From NCBI GenBank assembly GCA_023263695.1, contig JALQUZ010000006.1:1-52116 (forward strand): a stretch of DNA of 52,116 bases, given 5' to 3'. The notes beneath the pieces were generated by a model. The model was not told where the DNA came from, did no database searches, and saw only the letters and a list, made by a program, of their open reading frames with translations. The DNA is from Ilumatobacteraceae bacterium. GTDB taxonomy: Bacteria > Actinomycetota > Acidimicrobiia > Acidimicrobiales > Ilumatobacteraceae. Both the position numbers and the translations under genes were made by a program. Position 1 is the stretch's first letter. The number at the start of each line of letters is the position of its first letter. Below, in pieces: positions 1 through 8,015 of the stretch.

Positions 1-1001
1 GTAAGTCCAGTGCAATTAACTGCATCATCACTTCAGTGCTCATGCGTTCGACACCAGAACAAGTGCGCATGATCTTGATTGACACGAAGCACGTTGAAAT
101 GGCGCAATATGCACGCCTGCCGCATTTGCTCACGCCACCAGTAACCAACCCGAAGAAAGCCGCGAACGCGCTTGGTTGGGCAGTGAAGGAAATGGAACGT
201 CGTTACGACCTCTTGGTTGAAGCTGGCTTCCGTGACATCACCGGATTTAACGCGGCATACGACCGTGGCGAATTGGAAGGTGAAGAAGGCGCCGAGAAGT
301 CGTTCGAGCGCATGCCGTTTATTTTGATTGTGGTGGACGAGTTGAACGACCTGATGATGGTTGCCGCACGCGACGTTGAAGACTGCATCACGCGTATTGC
401 GCAGAAGGCGCGTGCGGTTGGTATTCACCTGATCGTTGCTACGCAGCGTCCAAGCGTCAACGTCATCACTGGTGTGATTAAGGCCAACATTCCTGCTCGC
501 ATGGCTTTTGCCGTGTCCAGCCTTACCGATAGTCGAGTAATCCTCGATCAGCCTGGTGCAGAAAAACTGATTGGTAAGGGCGACATGTTGTTGTTGCCTG
601 GAAATACTTCGGTTGCCCAGCGTGTGCAGTCGGCATGGGTGGACGAAAGCGAAGTTCGTAAAGTGGTGGCCCACTGGCGAAGGCAGGCTCCCGAAGTGGT
701 GTACGTGTCGGGTGTTGATGGCGAAGGTGCCGGCGGCAATGCGAGCGACAGCCTGTTTGGTGGAACAACGGGAGACGCCGATGACGACGAATTGTTGCGC
801 CAGGCTATGGACTTGGTGGTGCGCAGTGCGCAGGGTTCAACTTCAATGTTGCAGCGCAAACTGAAAATTGGCTTTGCCCGCGCTGGTCGCATTATGGATT
901 TGCTTGAATCTCGCGGTGTTGTAGGCCCAAGCGAAGGCTCACGCCCTCGCGAAGTGCTGATGACCGTTGAAGAACTCGAACAACTCCAAATGGGTAGCTA
1001 G
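1..1001 (+). CDS. ftsK: DNA translocase FtsK, C-terminal part (5' end cut by window)
   Basis: This is the motor and DNA-reading end of the FtsK/SpoIIIE translocase, which pumps chromosomal DNA through the division septum. The reading frame is open from base 3. The first residues, GKSSAIN, are the tail of the Walker A loop, so the missing part is the membrane region and the start of the motor domain. Walker B is [14 protein letters not shown]; most family members have Ala where this has Asn. The family blocks [21 protein letters not shown] and [19 protein letters not shown] follow (cited here in part). The last ~65 residues form the gamma winged helix that reads polar chromosomal sequences. 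An acidic linker rich in Gly and Asp precedes it. Identification is certain; the true start lies outside the window. Confidence 0.97.
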   Translation, partial: KSSAINCIITSVLMRSTPEQVRMILIDTKHVEMAQYARLPHLLTPPVTNPKKAANALGWAVKEMERRYDLLVEAGFRDITGFNAAYDRGELEGEEGAEKSFERMPFILIVVDELNDLMMVAARDVEDCITRIAQKARAVGIHLIVATQRPSVNVITGVIKANIPARMAFAVSSLTDSRVILDQPGAEKLIGKGDMLLLPGNTSVAQRVQSAWVDESEVRKVVAHWRRQAPEVVYVSGVDGEGAGGNASDSLFGGTTGDADDDELLRQAMDLVVRSAQGSTSMLQRKLKIGFARAGRIMDLLESRGVVGPSEGSRPREVLMTVEELEQLQMGS

Positions 1002-1042
1002 CCCCGTAATTTCGCACCTCAAAAAGGGCGTAATGTTTGCCC

Positions 1043-1963
1043 ATGGCTGAATTTACCGAAGTTGCATCTGGTCTGCGTTTCCCTGAAGGTCCTATTGCGA
1101 TGCCCGATGGCAGCGTGATTCTTGTTGAAATGTTTGGAAAACAAATCACGCGAGTGAAGCCAGATGGAACGAAAGAAAAAATCGCCGATGTTCCTGGTGG
1201 TCCAAACGGAATTGCATTCGGTCCAGACTGTGGTTTATATATTTGCAACAATGGCGGTTCGTTTAGCGAAGTTGATTTTCTTGGCCTCACATTTCCAGGT
1301 CCAATGGTTGAAGCTAACTACATCGGTGGACGTATTCAGCGCCTCGACATGGAAACCGGTGAACTGAAAGATTTGTACACCGAATGCAACGGCAATAAGT
1401 TGCGTGGGCCAAACGACATCGTGTTTGATGCGCATGGTGGCATGTGGTTTACCGATCACGGCATACGTCACGGGCGACATGCCGACTTGAGCGGCATCTA
1501 TTACGCAAAAATTGACGGCTCCATGATCAAGGAAGTGGTGTTTCCAACCGATTCGCCAAACGGCATTGGCTTATCACCAGAAGGCAACACGTTGTATTGG
1601 GCAGAAACTCACACCGGTCGCGTGTTTCATCTAGCGATCACCGCTCCTGGCGAGACGGCACATTTCAGTTCTATTGATCCATCAGTTTGTTTGGTTGGGC
1701 TTCCAGGTGTGCAGCTGTTTGACTCGCTTGCAGTTGATGGTGATGGCAATGTGTGTGTCGCAACACTTGGATTGCAAACCGCTGGAATCACGGTCATTTC
1801 ACCTAACGGTGAAGTGTTGGAGCAAATTCTCACTGGCGATCCGCTGACCACCAATATTTGTTTTGGTGGCCCAGATTTCAAAACCGCATACATCACGCTG
1901 TCGGGCACAGGTCGATTGGTGTCGATGCCATGGCCATACAAGGGATTGAAACTCAACTTCTAA
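1043..1963 (+). CDS. SMP-30/gluconolactonase-family beta-propeller protein
   Basis: A cytoplasmic six-bladed propeller of about 306 residues in the SMP-30/gluconolactonase/LRE family, whose members hydrolyse sugar lactones or related esters with one divalent metal. The metal ligands expected for the family are visible: Glu in FPEGP near the N terminus, Asn in GPNDIVFD in the middle, and Asp in DSLAVDGDG near the C terminus. There is no signal peptide. An ATG at 1043 is preferred over the in-frame TTG two codons earlier. It follows ftsK by 41 bases and precedes rimO by 28 bases, so it may be co-transcribed with this housekeeping block. The substrate cannot be deduced. Confidence 0.85.
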   Translation: MAEFTEVASGLRFPEGPIAMPDGSVILVEMFGKQITRVKPDGTKEKIADVPGGPNGIAFGPDCGLYICNNGGSFSEVDFLGLTFPGPMVEANYIGGRIQRLDMETGELKDLYTECNGNKLRGPNDIVFDAHGGMWFTDHGIRHGRHADLSGIYYAKIDGSMIKEVVFPTDSPNGIGLSPEGNTLYWAETHTGRVFHLAITAPGETAHFSSIDPSVCLVGLPGVQLFDSLAVDGDGNVCVATLGLQTAGITVISPNGEVLEQILTGDPLTTNICFGGPDFKTAYITLSGTGRLVSMPWPYKGLKLNF

Positions 1964-1991
1964 ACAGTGCCGACAGGTAGGCTGTTTTACT

Positions 1992-3281
1992 GTGCAGCAA
2001 CGCTTTTACATCGAGACGTTGGGCTGCCCAAAGAATGATGTCGACTCCGACAAAATTATGGGCACACTGCTTGCCGATGGCTTAATCGCTACCGATGACC
2101 CATCACTTGCTGATGTAGTTGTGGTGAATACGTGTGCGTTTATTGAGGACGCACGCAAGGAAAGTATTGACACGGTTCTTGCCCTTGAATCGCAACGTAA
2201 AGATGGCGCCCGCATAGTGGTGACAGGGTGCATGGCCGAGCGATATGGCCAAGAACTCGCCGATGCGCTTCCAGAAGTTGACCAAGTAGCCGGCTTTGGA
2301 GTGCCCGTGCAATTCGGTAAGAAGCCAATTGCGGTATCGAGTGCGCCAATTCCATCGTTTGATTTGCTGAACTTGCCACGCCCAAAGTCGACAGCGCCAT
2401 GGGCGTACGTAAAAATCGCTGAGGGTTGCGACCGTAACTGCGGGTTCTGTGCAATTCCTTCTTTCCGTGGGCCGCAACGCAGTCGCGACATTGAACAAAT
2501 TTTGCGCGAAGTAGACGAACTAGAGGTGCACGAGATTGTGCTGATTGCACAAGACCTTGCCAGTTACGGCAAAGATCGCCCGAGTGAACTTGGGGCAGGG
2601 TCAATTGTTCCTTTAGTACAGGCTGTGGCCAAGCGAGTTGAGCGCACACGCTTGTTGTATCTATACCCAAGCGATCTCACCGACGAACTGATTCACGCAA
2701 TGTTGGAAACTAACGTTCCATATTTTGATCTTTCACTTCAACACGTAAGCAAGCCACACTTGCGACGTATGCGACGTTGGGGTGATGGTGACCGCTTCCT
2801 GAAACGCATCGAAGACATTCGCGCACTCAGCCCTCAGGCGGCATTCCGTAGCAACTTCATTGTTGGTTACCCGGGTGAGACCGAGGAAGACCACGACCAG
2901 TTATTGCGTTTCGTTGAAGAAGCGCAATTGGACTGGTGCGGCTTCTTTACCTTTAGCCCTGAAGAGGGAACTCACGCCATGACCCAACCAGACCATGTGG
3001 ATCAGTCGCTGATGAACGAGCGGATTGCCGAACTGCGTGAAATGCAAGATGCTATTACGGCATCACGTCGCGACGACCTGATTGGTGAAACGGTGAATGT
3101 GCTGGTTGACGAGCGGGGTATCGGTCGCACACACCGCGAGGCACCATCAATTGATGGCGTGGTGCACGTAAGCGATGAACTTGAAGTGGGCAAGTTTTAC
3201 GACGTGACGATTGCTGATGCAATGGGACCAGATTTGCTTTCAGCCGGTGCAAATACCGATGCCTTTGATGGGGAAGAATAG
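1992..3281 (+). CDS. rimO: Ribosomal protein S12 methylthiotransferase RimO
   Basis: A radical-SAM methylthiotransferase that adds a methylthio group to a conserved Asp of ribosomal protein S12. The N-terminal UPF0004 domain carries the auxiliary cluster cysteines at about residues 12, 48 and 80 (TLGCPKN, NTCAF, TGCMAE). The radical-SAM motif C146-x3-C150-x2-C153 (CDRNCGFC) follows, and the C terminus is a TRAM-like RNA-binding domain. The opening LGCPKNDVDSD and the IAEGCDRNCGFCAIPSFRG block separate RimO from its relative MiaB. The start is GTG. The gene ends 5 bases before pgsA, in the ftsK-rimO-pgsA-cinA order familiar from actinobacteria. Confidence 0.95.
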   Translation: MQQRFYIETLGCPKNDVDSDKIMGTLLADGLIATDDPSLADVVVVNTCAFIEDARKESIDTVLALESQRKDGARIVVTGCMAERYGQELADALPEVDQVAGFGVPVQFGKKPIAVSSAPIPSFDLLNLPRPKSTAPWAYVKIAEGCDRNCGFCAIPSFRGPQRSRDIEQILREVDELEVHEIVLIAQDLASYGKDRPSELGAGSIVPLVQAVAKRVERTRLLYLYPSDLTDELIHAMLETNVPYFDLSLQHVSKPHLRRMRRWGDGDRFLKRIEDIRALSPQAAFRSNFIVGYPGETEEDHDQLLRFVEEAQLDWCGFFTFSPEEGTHAMTQPDHVDQSLMNERIAELREMQDAITASRRDDLIGETVNVLVDERGIGRTHREAPSIDGVVHVSDELEVGKFYDVTIADAMGPDLLSAGANTDAFDGEE

Positions 3282-3286
3282 AAGCC

Positions 3287-3838
3287 ATGGCAACTGACCC
3301 AAGCGCTATCCGTACATGGGCAAATGCCATAACTGTCAGCCGACTATTGGTGTCGCCGCTGATGTTTGCCATTATTCCAAACGACAATGTTGGCTCGTGG
3401 GCGGCAACCGGCTTGTGGTTCGTGTTGTGCTTAAGCGATTTAATTGATGGGAATTTGGCGCGCCGCCAAGGAGTTACTCGCAGCGGTGCATTCCTAGACC
3501 CGTTGGCCGACAAGGTGTGTGTGCTCGGCGCAATGTTCGTGCTTGTTGATCGCGGAATGTTCAGCGTGTGGCTTGTGGGAATTATTGCTACTCGCGAAAT
3601 TGCTATCAGTTTGTATCGCGTGTTTGCTGGTGCAAAGGGTGTCAGCGTTCCTGCAAGCAAAGCTGCGAAATTCAAAACGTTTGCGCAACAAGTTGCTGTG
3701 GGTTTCGCAGTGTTGCCGTTGAGCGCAGCCGATTACAACTATTTGGCAAAGGGTTCACTTGTTATTGCAACAGCACTTACGTTGTACAGCGGTTTGCAGT
3801 ACGCCTCGGTGGCCGTAAAAGCTCGCAAGCTGGCATAA
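3287..3838 (+). CDS. pgsA: CDP-diacylglycerol-glycerol-3-phosphate 3-phosphatidyltransferase (PgsA family)
   Basis: An integral membrane enzyme of the CDP-alcohol phosphatidyltransferase family, which makes phosphatidylglycerol phosphate or a related phospholipid from CDP-diacylglycerol. The diagnostic metal and substrate motif is complete: D51, D54-G55, A58-R59, G67, D71, D75 (SDLIDGNLAR followed by GAFLDPLAD). At 183 residues with several hydrophobic helices it is of normal family length. ATG start 5 bases after rimO and stop 3 bases before cinA, so the three are surely co-transcribed. The choice of glycerol-phosphate rather than inositol-phosphate as acceptor rests on neighbours and length, not on a residue I can point to. 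Confidence 0.88.
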   Translation: MATDPSAIRTWANAITVSRLLVSPLMFAIIPNDNVGSWAATGLWFVLCLSDLIDGNLARRQGVTRSGAFLDPLADKVCVLGAMFVLVDRGMFSVWLVGIIATREIAISLYRVFAGAKGVSVPASKAAKFKTFAQQVAVGFAVLPLSAADYNYLAKGSLVIATALTLYSGLQYASVAVKARKLA

Positions 3839-3841
3839 GCA

Positions 3842-5080
3842 ATGCGCTGCGATGTTGTTGCCATTGGTACCGAGCTACTCCTTGGCCAAATTGTTGACAC
3901 CAACTCATCGTGGTTGGGTGAGCAGCTTTCTGCAGCTGGAATAGATTCGTGCTTGCAAGTAAAAGTTGGCGACAACTTGGGACGCATGGTGAAAGCCATT
4001 CGCTCGACGCTCGATGATGCAGACGCGGTAATTATTTGTGGCGGCCTTGGGCCAACGCACGACGACATTACGCGCGAAGCCATTGCTGAAATCATGGGTG
4101 TCGAGTTGGAATTCAACGACGAAGTCGGCATGGTCATTTCTGAAATGTTCGCATCACGCAATCGTCGAATGCCTGAAATCAATATGCGTCAAGCAATGGT
4201 GCCAAAGGGCGCCAACATTATTGAACAGCGTCGCGGCACGGCTCCAGGGTTGGTGTGTCCAGTGGGTGACAAAGTCATTTACGCAGTTCCTGGCGTGCCG
4301 TACGAGTTGTACGAAATGTTTGAGCGCGGAATTCTTCCCGATTTGTTGAAGCGATCAGGTTCAGCGTCGGTCATTGCCAGCAGAACTTTGCGCACGTGGG
4401 GCGAAAGCGAAAGTGGATTGAACGAGCGATTGTTCGACGTGATTGATGAACTTGAAAAGGTTGGAAACCCAACGCTGGCGTTTTTAGCCAGCGGGTGGGA
4501 GGGCATCAAAGTACGCCTTACCGCTAAGGCATCGGCTACTGCAGAAGTGACCACATTGCTAGATGCATGGGACGCCAAAGTTCGTTATGCCATTGGCGAC
4601 ATTGTGTTTGGAACCGATAGCGACACCATGGAATCGGTGGTGCTCAACATGATGCGCGAACGCGGGATCACCCTTGGCCTCGCCGAGTCGGTAACAGGTG
4701 GTTTGGTTTCGGGACGGCTCACCAACATCGCGGGCTCGAGCGATGTGTTGCGCGGCTGCGTGGTGTCGTATGCCAGCGAAGTGAAGTTTGATGTTCTGGG
4801 AGTAACGAATGGCCCAGTAGTCAGCGAAGCAGCAGCAATCGAAATGGCCAAGGGCGCTCAGCGCGTGCTTGGTGCAAGTGTTGGGCTTGCGCTTACCGGT
4901 GTGGCTGGCCCAGCAGACCAAGAGGGCATGAAGCCAGGAACGCTGTGCGTTGGTTTGGCATTGCCCGACGGCTCGGCTCAGTCAGCCATGCTGCAGTTGC
5001 CAGGAAATCGAGACACCATGCGTCAACTCAGCGTGATCAGCGCACTTGATTTATTGCGTCGCGCGCTACGCGAGATGTAA
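3842..5080 (+). CDS. cinA: CinA: competence/damage-inducible protein, NMN amidohydrolase
   Basis: A two-domain cytoplasmic enzyme. Residues 1-170 are the COG1058 molybdopterin-binding-like domain (AIGTELLLGQIVDTNS, ICGGLGPTHDDITR). About residues 265-412 are the PncC domain that deamidates nicotinamide mononucleotide back to nicotinate mononucleotide (GLAESVTGGLVSGRLT, SYASEVK, LGLALTGVAGPAD). The length of 412 residues fits full-length CinA. It starts 3 bases after pgsA and is the last gene of the block. An intrinsic terminator follows 10 bases after the stop. Confidence 0.94.
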   Translation: MRCDVVAIGTELLLGQIVDTNSSWLGEQLSAAGIDSCLQVKVGDNLGRMVKAIRSTLDDADAVIICGGLGPTHDDITREAIAEIMGVELEFNDEVGMVISEMFASRNRRMPEINMRQAMVPKGANIIEQRRGTAPGLVCPVGDKVIYAVPGVPYELYEMFERGILPDLLKRSGSASVIASRTLRTWGESESGLNERLFDVIDELEKVGNPTLAFLASGWEGIKVRLTAKASATAEVTTLLDAWDAKVRYAIGDIVFGTDSDTMESVVLNMMRERGITLGLAESVTGGLVSGRLTNIAGSSDVLRGCVVSYASEVKFDVLGVTNGPVVSEAAAIEMAKGAQRVLGASVGLALTGVAGPADQEGMKPGTLCVGLALPDGSAQSAMLQLPGNRDTMRQLSVISALDLLRRALREM

Positions 5081-5090
5081 TCCTGAAAAT

Positions 5091-5121
5091 AAAAAAGCCC
5101 CGGCCGAAGCCGGGGCTTTTT
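5091..5121. terminator. Bidirectional intrinsic terminator between cinA and rhodopsin genes
   Basis: An 8-bp G+C-rich stem GCCCCGGC/GCCGGGGC (5097-5104 and 5109-5116) closes a CGAA tetraloop. It is flanked by six A on the left and five T on the right. The symmetry lets it end both cinA (rightward) and the rhodopsin gene (leftward). Confidence 0.95.
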
Positions 5122-5136
5122 CACAATAATTTCGCA

Positions 5137-5892
5137 CTAAGCGGCGCGATATCCCTCTGCATCCGAACGAGCGGTTGCAATTCCAAGGATGATCAATCCG
5201 TAACCAGCCTTAGCAACGATGTCTGAAATTGAATAACCGACTTGAATGACGGTTCCAGATTGTTCTGCTGACAAGTTGAAGATCTTCGCGATAAACGAAG
5301 TCTCATCACCGAGTAGGTAGAAAATTGGATAAACAACCCAGGTTGCAACTAGCACATAACGCAAGTTGTTGAGTTTCTTTCCGATTTCACCACTTTGAGA
5401 CTTAAGTGTCTTACCTATTGATCCTGCGAACAACTCGTACAGCACGTAGAGCATAAAGAGGAATGAAATGATGAACCATGTGTAGCGTGCGCTACTTCCG
5501 TGATCGGCAACTTCACCCGGATATCCGGTTGCGATCATGAGCAATGCGGCGATCACCAGTCTTGGTGTCACTTTTTTTGCAATTTCCTTAGATGCTCCAG
5601 AAACCACGACAAGTTCTGCCACTAGCAATGGCACGGTGAGTAGCCAGTCTGCGTAGCGGTAGCCCTCGTTCCAGCTGCCACCTGCGAAGTTGGTGAACAT
5701 TCTCCAGTAGTGATAGGCGGCAACTCCGCAAATCATTGCTGACATGGTTACTGCACTGCGGTAGGTGACTGACACTCGACTGCGTGACACCAAGAAAAAC
5801 ACGAATGAAATTCCCAATGTTGCGGTTGCAAATGACAGCGCGTTGTACACCAGGTTGTGATTGCTCACAAGGAGCCCTGTTGCTTCGTTCAT
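5137..5892 (-). CDS. Proton-pumping microbial rhodopsin (proteorhodopsin/actinorhodopsin-like)
   Basis: A seven-helix retinal protein of 251 residues. Helix C holds the pump triad D82-T86-E93 (RYADWLLTVPLLVAEL): proton acceptor Asp, Thr, and donor Glu, as in outward proton pumps. H61 in helix B sits where proteorhodopsin has its His-Asp partner. Retinal attaches through K228 (SDIVAKAGYG) in helix G. L90, at the spectral-tuning position, predicts green absorption. Helix E (TWFIISFLFMLYVLYEL) contains no glycine, so the opening used by xanthorhodopsin-like pumps for a carotenoid antenna is probably absent. AGGA lies 5 bases before the ATG. No retinal-synthesis gene is in the window. Marine Acidimicrobiia have a comparable rhodopsin clade, but I cannot place this one in a tree. 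Confidence 0.96.
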   Translation of the reverse strand: MNEATGLLVSNHNLVYNALSFATATLGISFVFFLVSRSRVSVTYRSAVTMSAMICGVAAYHYWRMFTNFAGGSWNEGYRYADWLLTVPLLVAELVVVSGASKEIAKKVTPRLVIAALLMIATGYPGEVADHGSSARYTWFIISFLFMLYVLYELFAGSIGKTLKSQSGEIGKKLNNLRYVLVATWVVYPIFYLLGDETSFIAKIFNLSAEQSGTVIQVGYSISDIVAKAGYGLIILGIATARSDAEGYRAA

Positions 5893-5916
5893 TGATTCCT
5901 AGCCTTTCGTTTGGCC

Positions 5917-5935
5917 TAAAAGCCGACGGCTTTTA
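5917..5935. promoter_or_regulatory. 19-bp perfect palindrome upstream of the rhodopsin start
   Basis: TAAAAGCCG and CGGCTTTTA flank one central A. The palindrome ends 25 bases before the rhodopsin ATG, in the 175-base divergent gap shared with the small membrane-protein genes. It could be a dimeric-repressor operator or a hairpin in the leader. No terminator-like T run follows on the rhodopsin strand. No clear -35/-10 pair could be fixed in this gap. Confidence 0.5.
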
Positions 5936-6067
5936 TCAACAGCCAACATCAGTCTTATTCATATTTTTGAAATTGGCGAGTTCTGTTACATTGCGAAATG
6001 GTTACGGAACGATGAACAATTGTTTGGTTGCTCTGTTTGGCGGAGATATTTGTGGGAGACTTTATTC

Positions 6068-6256
6068 ATGAAACCTAAGCGAATTTTGCAAGCCACAACC
6101 CTTTTGGCGGCTGCGGCCAGCCTGGCCATGAGTGTGTTTCTCTACTTCAACGGTGAAGAAGTAACCGATCGCCTAAACGGCATCTATGTAGGCGTTTGGG
6201 TGCCGTCCATTTTGGCGCTCGGTGCATTCTTGCTTGCAGGATCAAAGGATAAATAG
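6068..6256 (+). CDS. Small two-helix membrane protein, 62 aa
   Basis: The product has a basic N terminus, then a hydrophobic helix (about residues 8-28), a short polar loop with GEEVTDRLNG, and a second helix carrying IYVGVWVPSILALGAFLLAG. The Y/FVG-x-WVPSILALG block is one I associate with a family of small conserved bacterial membrane proteins of unknown function. GGGAG lies 9 bases before the ATG at 6068, which decides the start over an upstream in-frame ATG at 6020. It is divergent from the rhodopsin and followed 3 bases later by another tiny membrane gene. No function is assignable; proximity to the rhodopsin suggests, but does not show, a link to membrane energetics. Confidence 0.75.
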   Translation: MKPKRILQATTLLAAAASLAMSVFLYFNGEEVTDRLNGIYVGVWVPSILALGAFLLAGSKDK

Positions 6257-6259
6257 ATC

Positions 6260-6373
6260 ATGTCTCAAGCAGCTTTGTTCGGTTTTGGTTGCGTCATCTT
6301 TTTCGTTGTTGCAACAGGTGCATTGTTGTACGGAATGGCAGCAGTAAAAGAATTCGCTGACCGTACGCAATAA
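6260..6373 (+). CDS. Single-helix membrane microprotein, 37 aa
   Basis: An ATG 3 bases after the previous stop opens a 37-residue frame ending in TAA. Residues 5-27 (ALFGFGCVIFFVVATGALLY) form one hydrophobic helix, followed by a short charged tail KEFADRTQ. The size and layout suit a partner subunit of the 62-residue protein just upstream. Support is the tight spacing, the clean hydrophobic pattern, and the fact that it fills the gap exactly up to the next gene, 4 bases before the convergent SDR stop. Function unknown. Confidence 0.6.
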   Translation: MSQAALFGFGCVIFFVVATGALLYGMAAVKEFADRTQ

Positions 6374-6377
6374 CGAA

Positions 6378-7115
6378 TTACATTCGTTGCGTTAAGCCAC
6401 CGTCAACGACAAATACCTGACCCGTTGCGTACTTGGTGCGCAGTAAGCCAAGTGTTGCTTCCACGCAATCTTCTGGGGTGGCCGAGCGTCCAAGCGGCGC
6501 CATTGCTTTAACGCCTGCGTGCTGGTCTTGCCAGTCCATGGTCCAGGGTGTTTCAACTAACCCGGGCGCAACAGCATTTACCCGCACTGGTCCACAGCTC
6601 TTTGCGAGTAGCAATGTCATGTGGTTCAGTGCTGCCTTTGACATGGAATAGGCGATAGAGCTGCCAACTGGGCGAACGCCAGCAATTGATGTAATGGTGA
6701 TTATGTTGCCGTCATCGCTCTTTTTCAGCAGTGGCATTGCGGCCTTGGTTAGTGCCCACGTTCCCCACACGTTTACTGCGAAAGTCTTTTGAAAGATCTC
6801 GTCGGTGAGTGCTTCAAGATCGTGATGTGCAACGAGTGATGTCCAGCCTGCATTGTTAATCAAGATGTCGAGTTTTCCGAATTGCCTAATGGTTTCATCG
6901 AGAAGGCGTTGACCAGCTTCTTTGTCGCTAATGTCGGCCTGGACATATATCGCATTGGAACCAATTTTTGTGGCGACGGCTTTGCCGGCTTCAACAGAAT
7001 TTGCCGAGTTGACTACAACGCTTGCACCAAGTTCGCCAAGGCGCAGCGCAATAGCTTCACCAATGCCACTAGACGAACCTGTAACGATGACAACTTTGCC
7101 GGTGAACTCGCTCAT
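6378..7115 (-). CDS. Short-chain dehydrogenase/reductase (SDR)
   Basis: A classical NAD(P)-dependent oxidoreductase of 245 residues. The cofactor loop is TGSSSGIG near the N terminus, followed by NNAG. The catalytic Ser, Tyr and Lys lie in ITSIAGVRP and AYSMSKAAL, and the C terminus has the usual VNAVAPGLVETPW and VDGG blocks. The ATG overlaps the stop of the upstream dimethylargininase gene by one base (TAATG), so the two are translationally coupled. The substrate is unknown; a shared pathway with that enzyme is only suggested by the coupling. Confidence 0.88.
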   Translation of the reverse strand: MSEFTGKVVIVTGSSSGIGEAIALRLGELGASVVVNSANSVEAGKAVATKIGSNAIYVQADISDKEAGQRLLDETIRQFGKLDILINNAGWTSLVAHHDLEALTDEIFQKTFAVNVWGTWALTKAAMPLLKKSDDGNIITITSIAGVRPVGSSIAYSMSKAALNHMTLLLAKSCGPVRVNAVAPGLVETPWTMDWQDQHAGVKAMAPLGRSATPEDCVEATLGLLRTKYATGQVFVVDGGLTQRM

Positions 7116-7975
7116 TACGACCTCGCTAATGGTGCAGTGAGGCAGGTTGGTCCACCATCACCCTTCACCGCGACATTATTGCCAGCAAAAACGTGAACTT
7201 CAACTCCACCTTCACGAAGTTTGCCTTCAATTTCTGGGTTGCCCGCAGCAAGCACCACAACGTTTGGTCGAATGGTCAATATGTTTGCTCCTTGCGTGAG
7301 CATTTCTTTTTCGCTTACGGTGAACCACGAGATTCCGCGCGATTCTAAAAATTGCAGCAGACGTACTGGTGCAAGTGGCTCGTATACCACCGCTTTGTCG
7401 TGGGCAATAGGCGACAACACCGACATCAGGTGCAACACTGCGCCTGGTCCTTCATAGTGGGGAAGATCAAACGAAAACACATCAACACCATGAGGTGCGA
7501 GCAATGCTCGAATTTGGTCAATACCTGCCTGGTTCGTGCGATAGCCGTGACCAATGAGCAAGGTTTTGGCGTCTAGCCACACTTTGTCGCCGCCGTCGGC
7601 GAATGCTGGCTCGGTAAGTTGGCCAAGAATCGGCACACCGATGCGCTCGAGGTCTTTGCGGAACTCCGCAGGCTCAGGAGAACGAACTGGCTTGGCCATT
7701 CGAAGAAGAATTGCTCCGTGCGGGGTCATGATCATGGGGTCGTGCATATACACAGCATCGACAAGACCCTCTATCGGGGAGGCAACATCCACTTGGCAGC
7801 CCAGGCTTTCAAGCAAATTGGTAAATTGCTCGTGCTCTTTCAGTAATTCGGTGGTGTCAGGCATACGCCAGAAACCTTCTTCTACGAATTTGCCAACGGT
7901 GGTTGGTGTACGAACCAGGACGCGTGAAAGTTGCGACACCATGTCTGGTGTGCCCCAAGAAGTTGAAGTAGTCAT
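7115..7975 (-). CDS. Dimethylargininase / amidinotransferase-superfamily hydrolase
   Basis: A 286-residue enzyme of the guanidino-group-modifying superfamily, closest in pattern to N(G),N(G)-dimethylarginine dimethylaminohydrolase, which releases citrulline from methylated arginine. Family features: an N-terminal LVRTP segment, MHDPMIMTPHGAILLRM, an acidic DGGDKV block, the catalytic His in LHLMSVLSPI, and the nucleophilic Cys near the C terminus (GGPTCLTAPL). AGGG lies upstream of the ATG. It is first in a two-gene unit with the SDR. Arginine deiminase-like activity is the main alternative. Confidence 0.82.
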   Translation of the reverse strand: MTTSTSWGTPDMVSQLSRVLVRTPTTVGKFVEEGFWRMPDTTELLKEHEQFTNLLESLGCQVDVASPIEGLVDAVYMHDPMIMTPHGAILLRMAKPVRSPEPAEFRKDLERIGVPILGQLTEPAFADGGDKVWLDAKTLLIGHGYRTNQAGIDQIRALLAPHGVDVFSFDLPHYEGPGAVLHLMSVLSPIAHDKAVVYEPLAPVRLLQFLESRGISWFTVSEKEMLTQGANILTIRPNVVVLAAGNPEIEGKLREGGVEVHVFAGNNVAVKGDGGPTCLTAPLARS

Positions 7976-8015
7976 GCTCCCTCAACCGTAGCAACGCAGC
8001 ACCTACTGTGGAGTT

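Noticed and set aside
33-674. Long antisense frame of 213 codons opposite ftsK
   Set aside because: ftsK on the plus strand has all family motifs; the antisense translation is His/Arg-rich with no recognisable domain.
3055-3675. Antisense 206-codon frame across rimO and pgsA
   Set aside because: Spans the junction of two well supported genes on the other strand and shows no family pattern.
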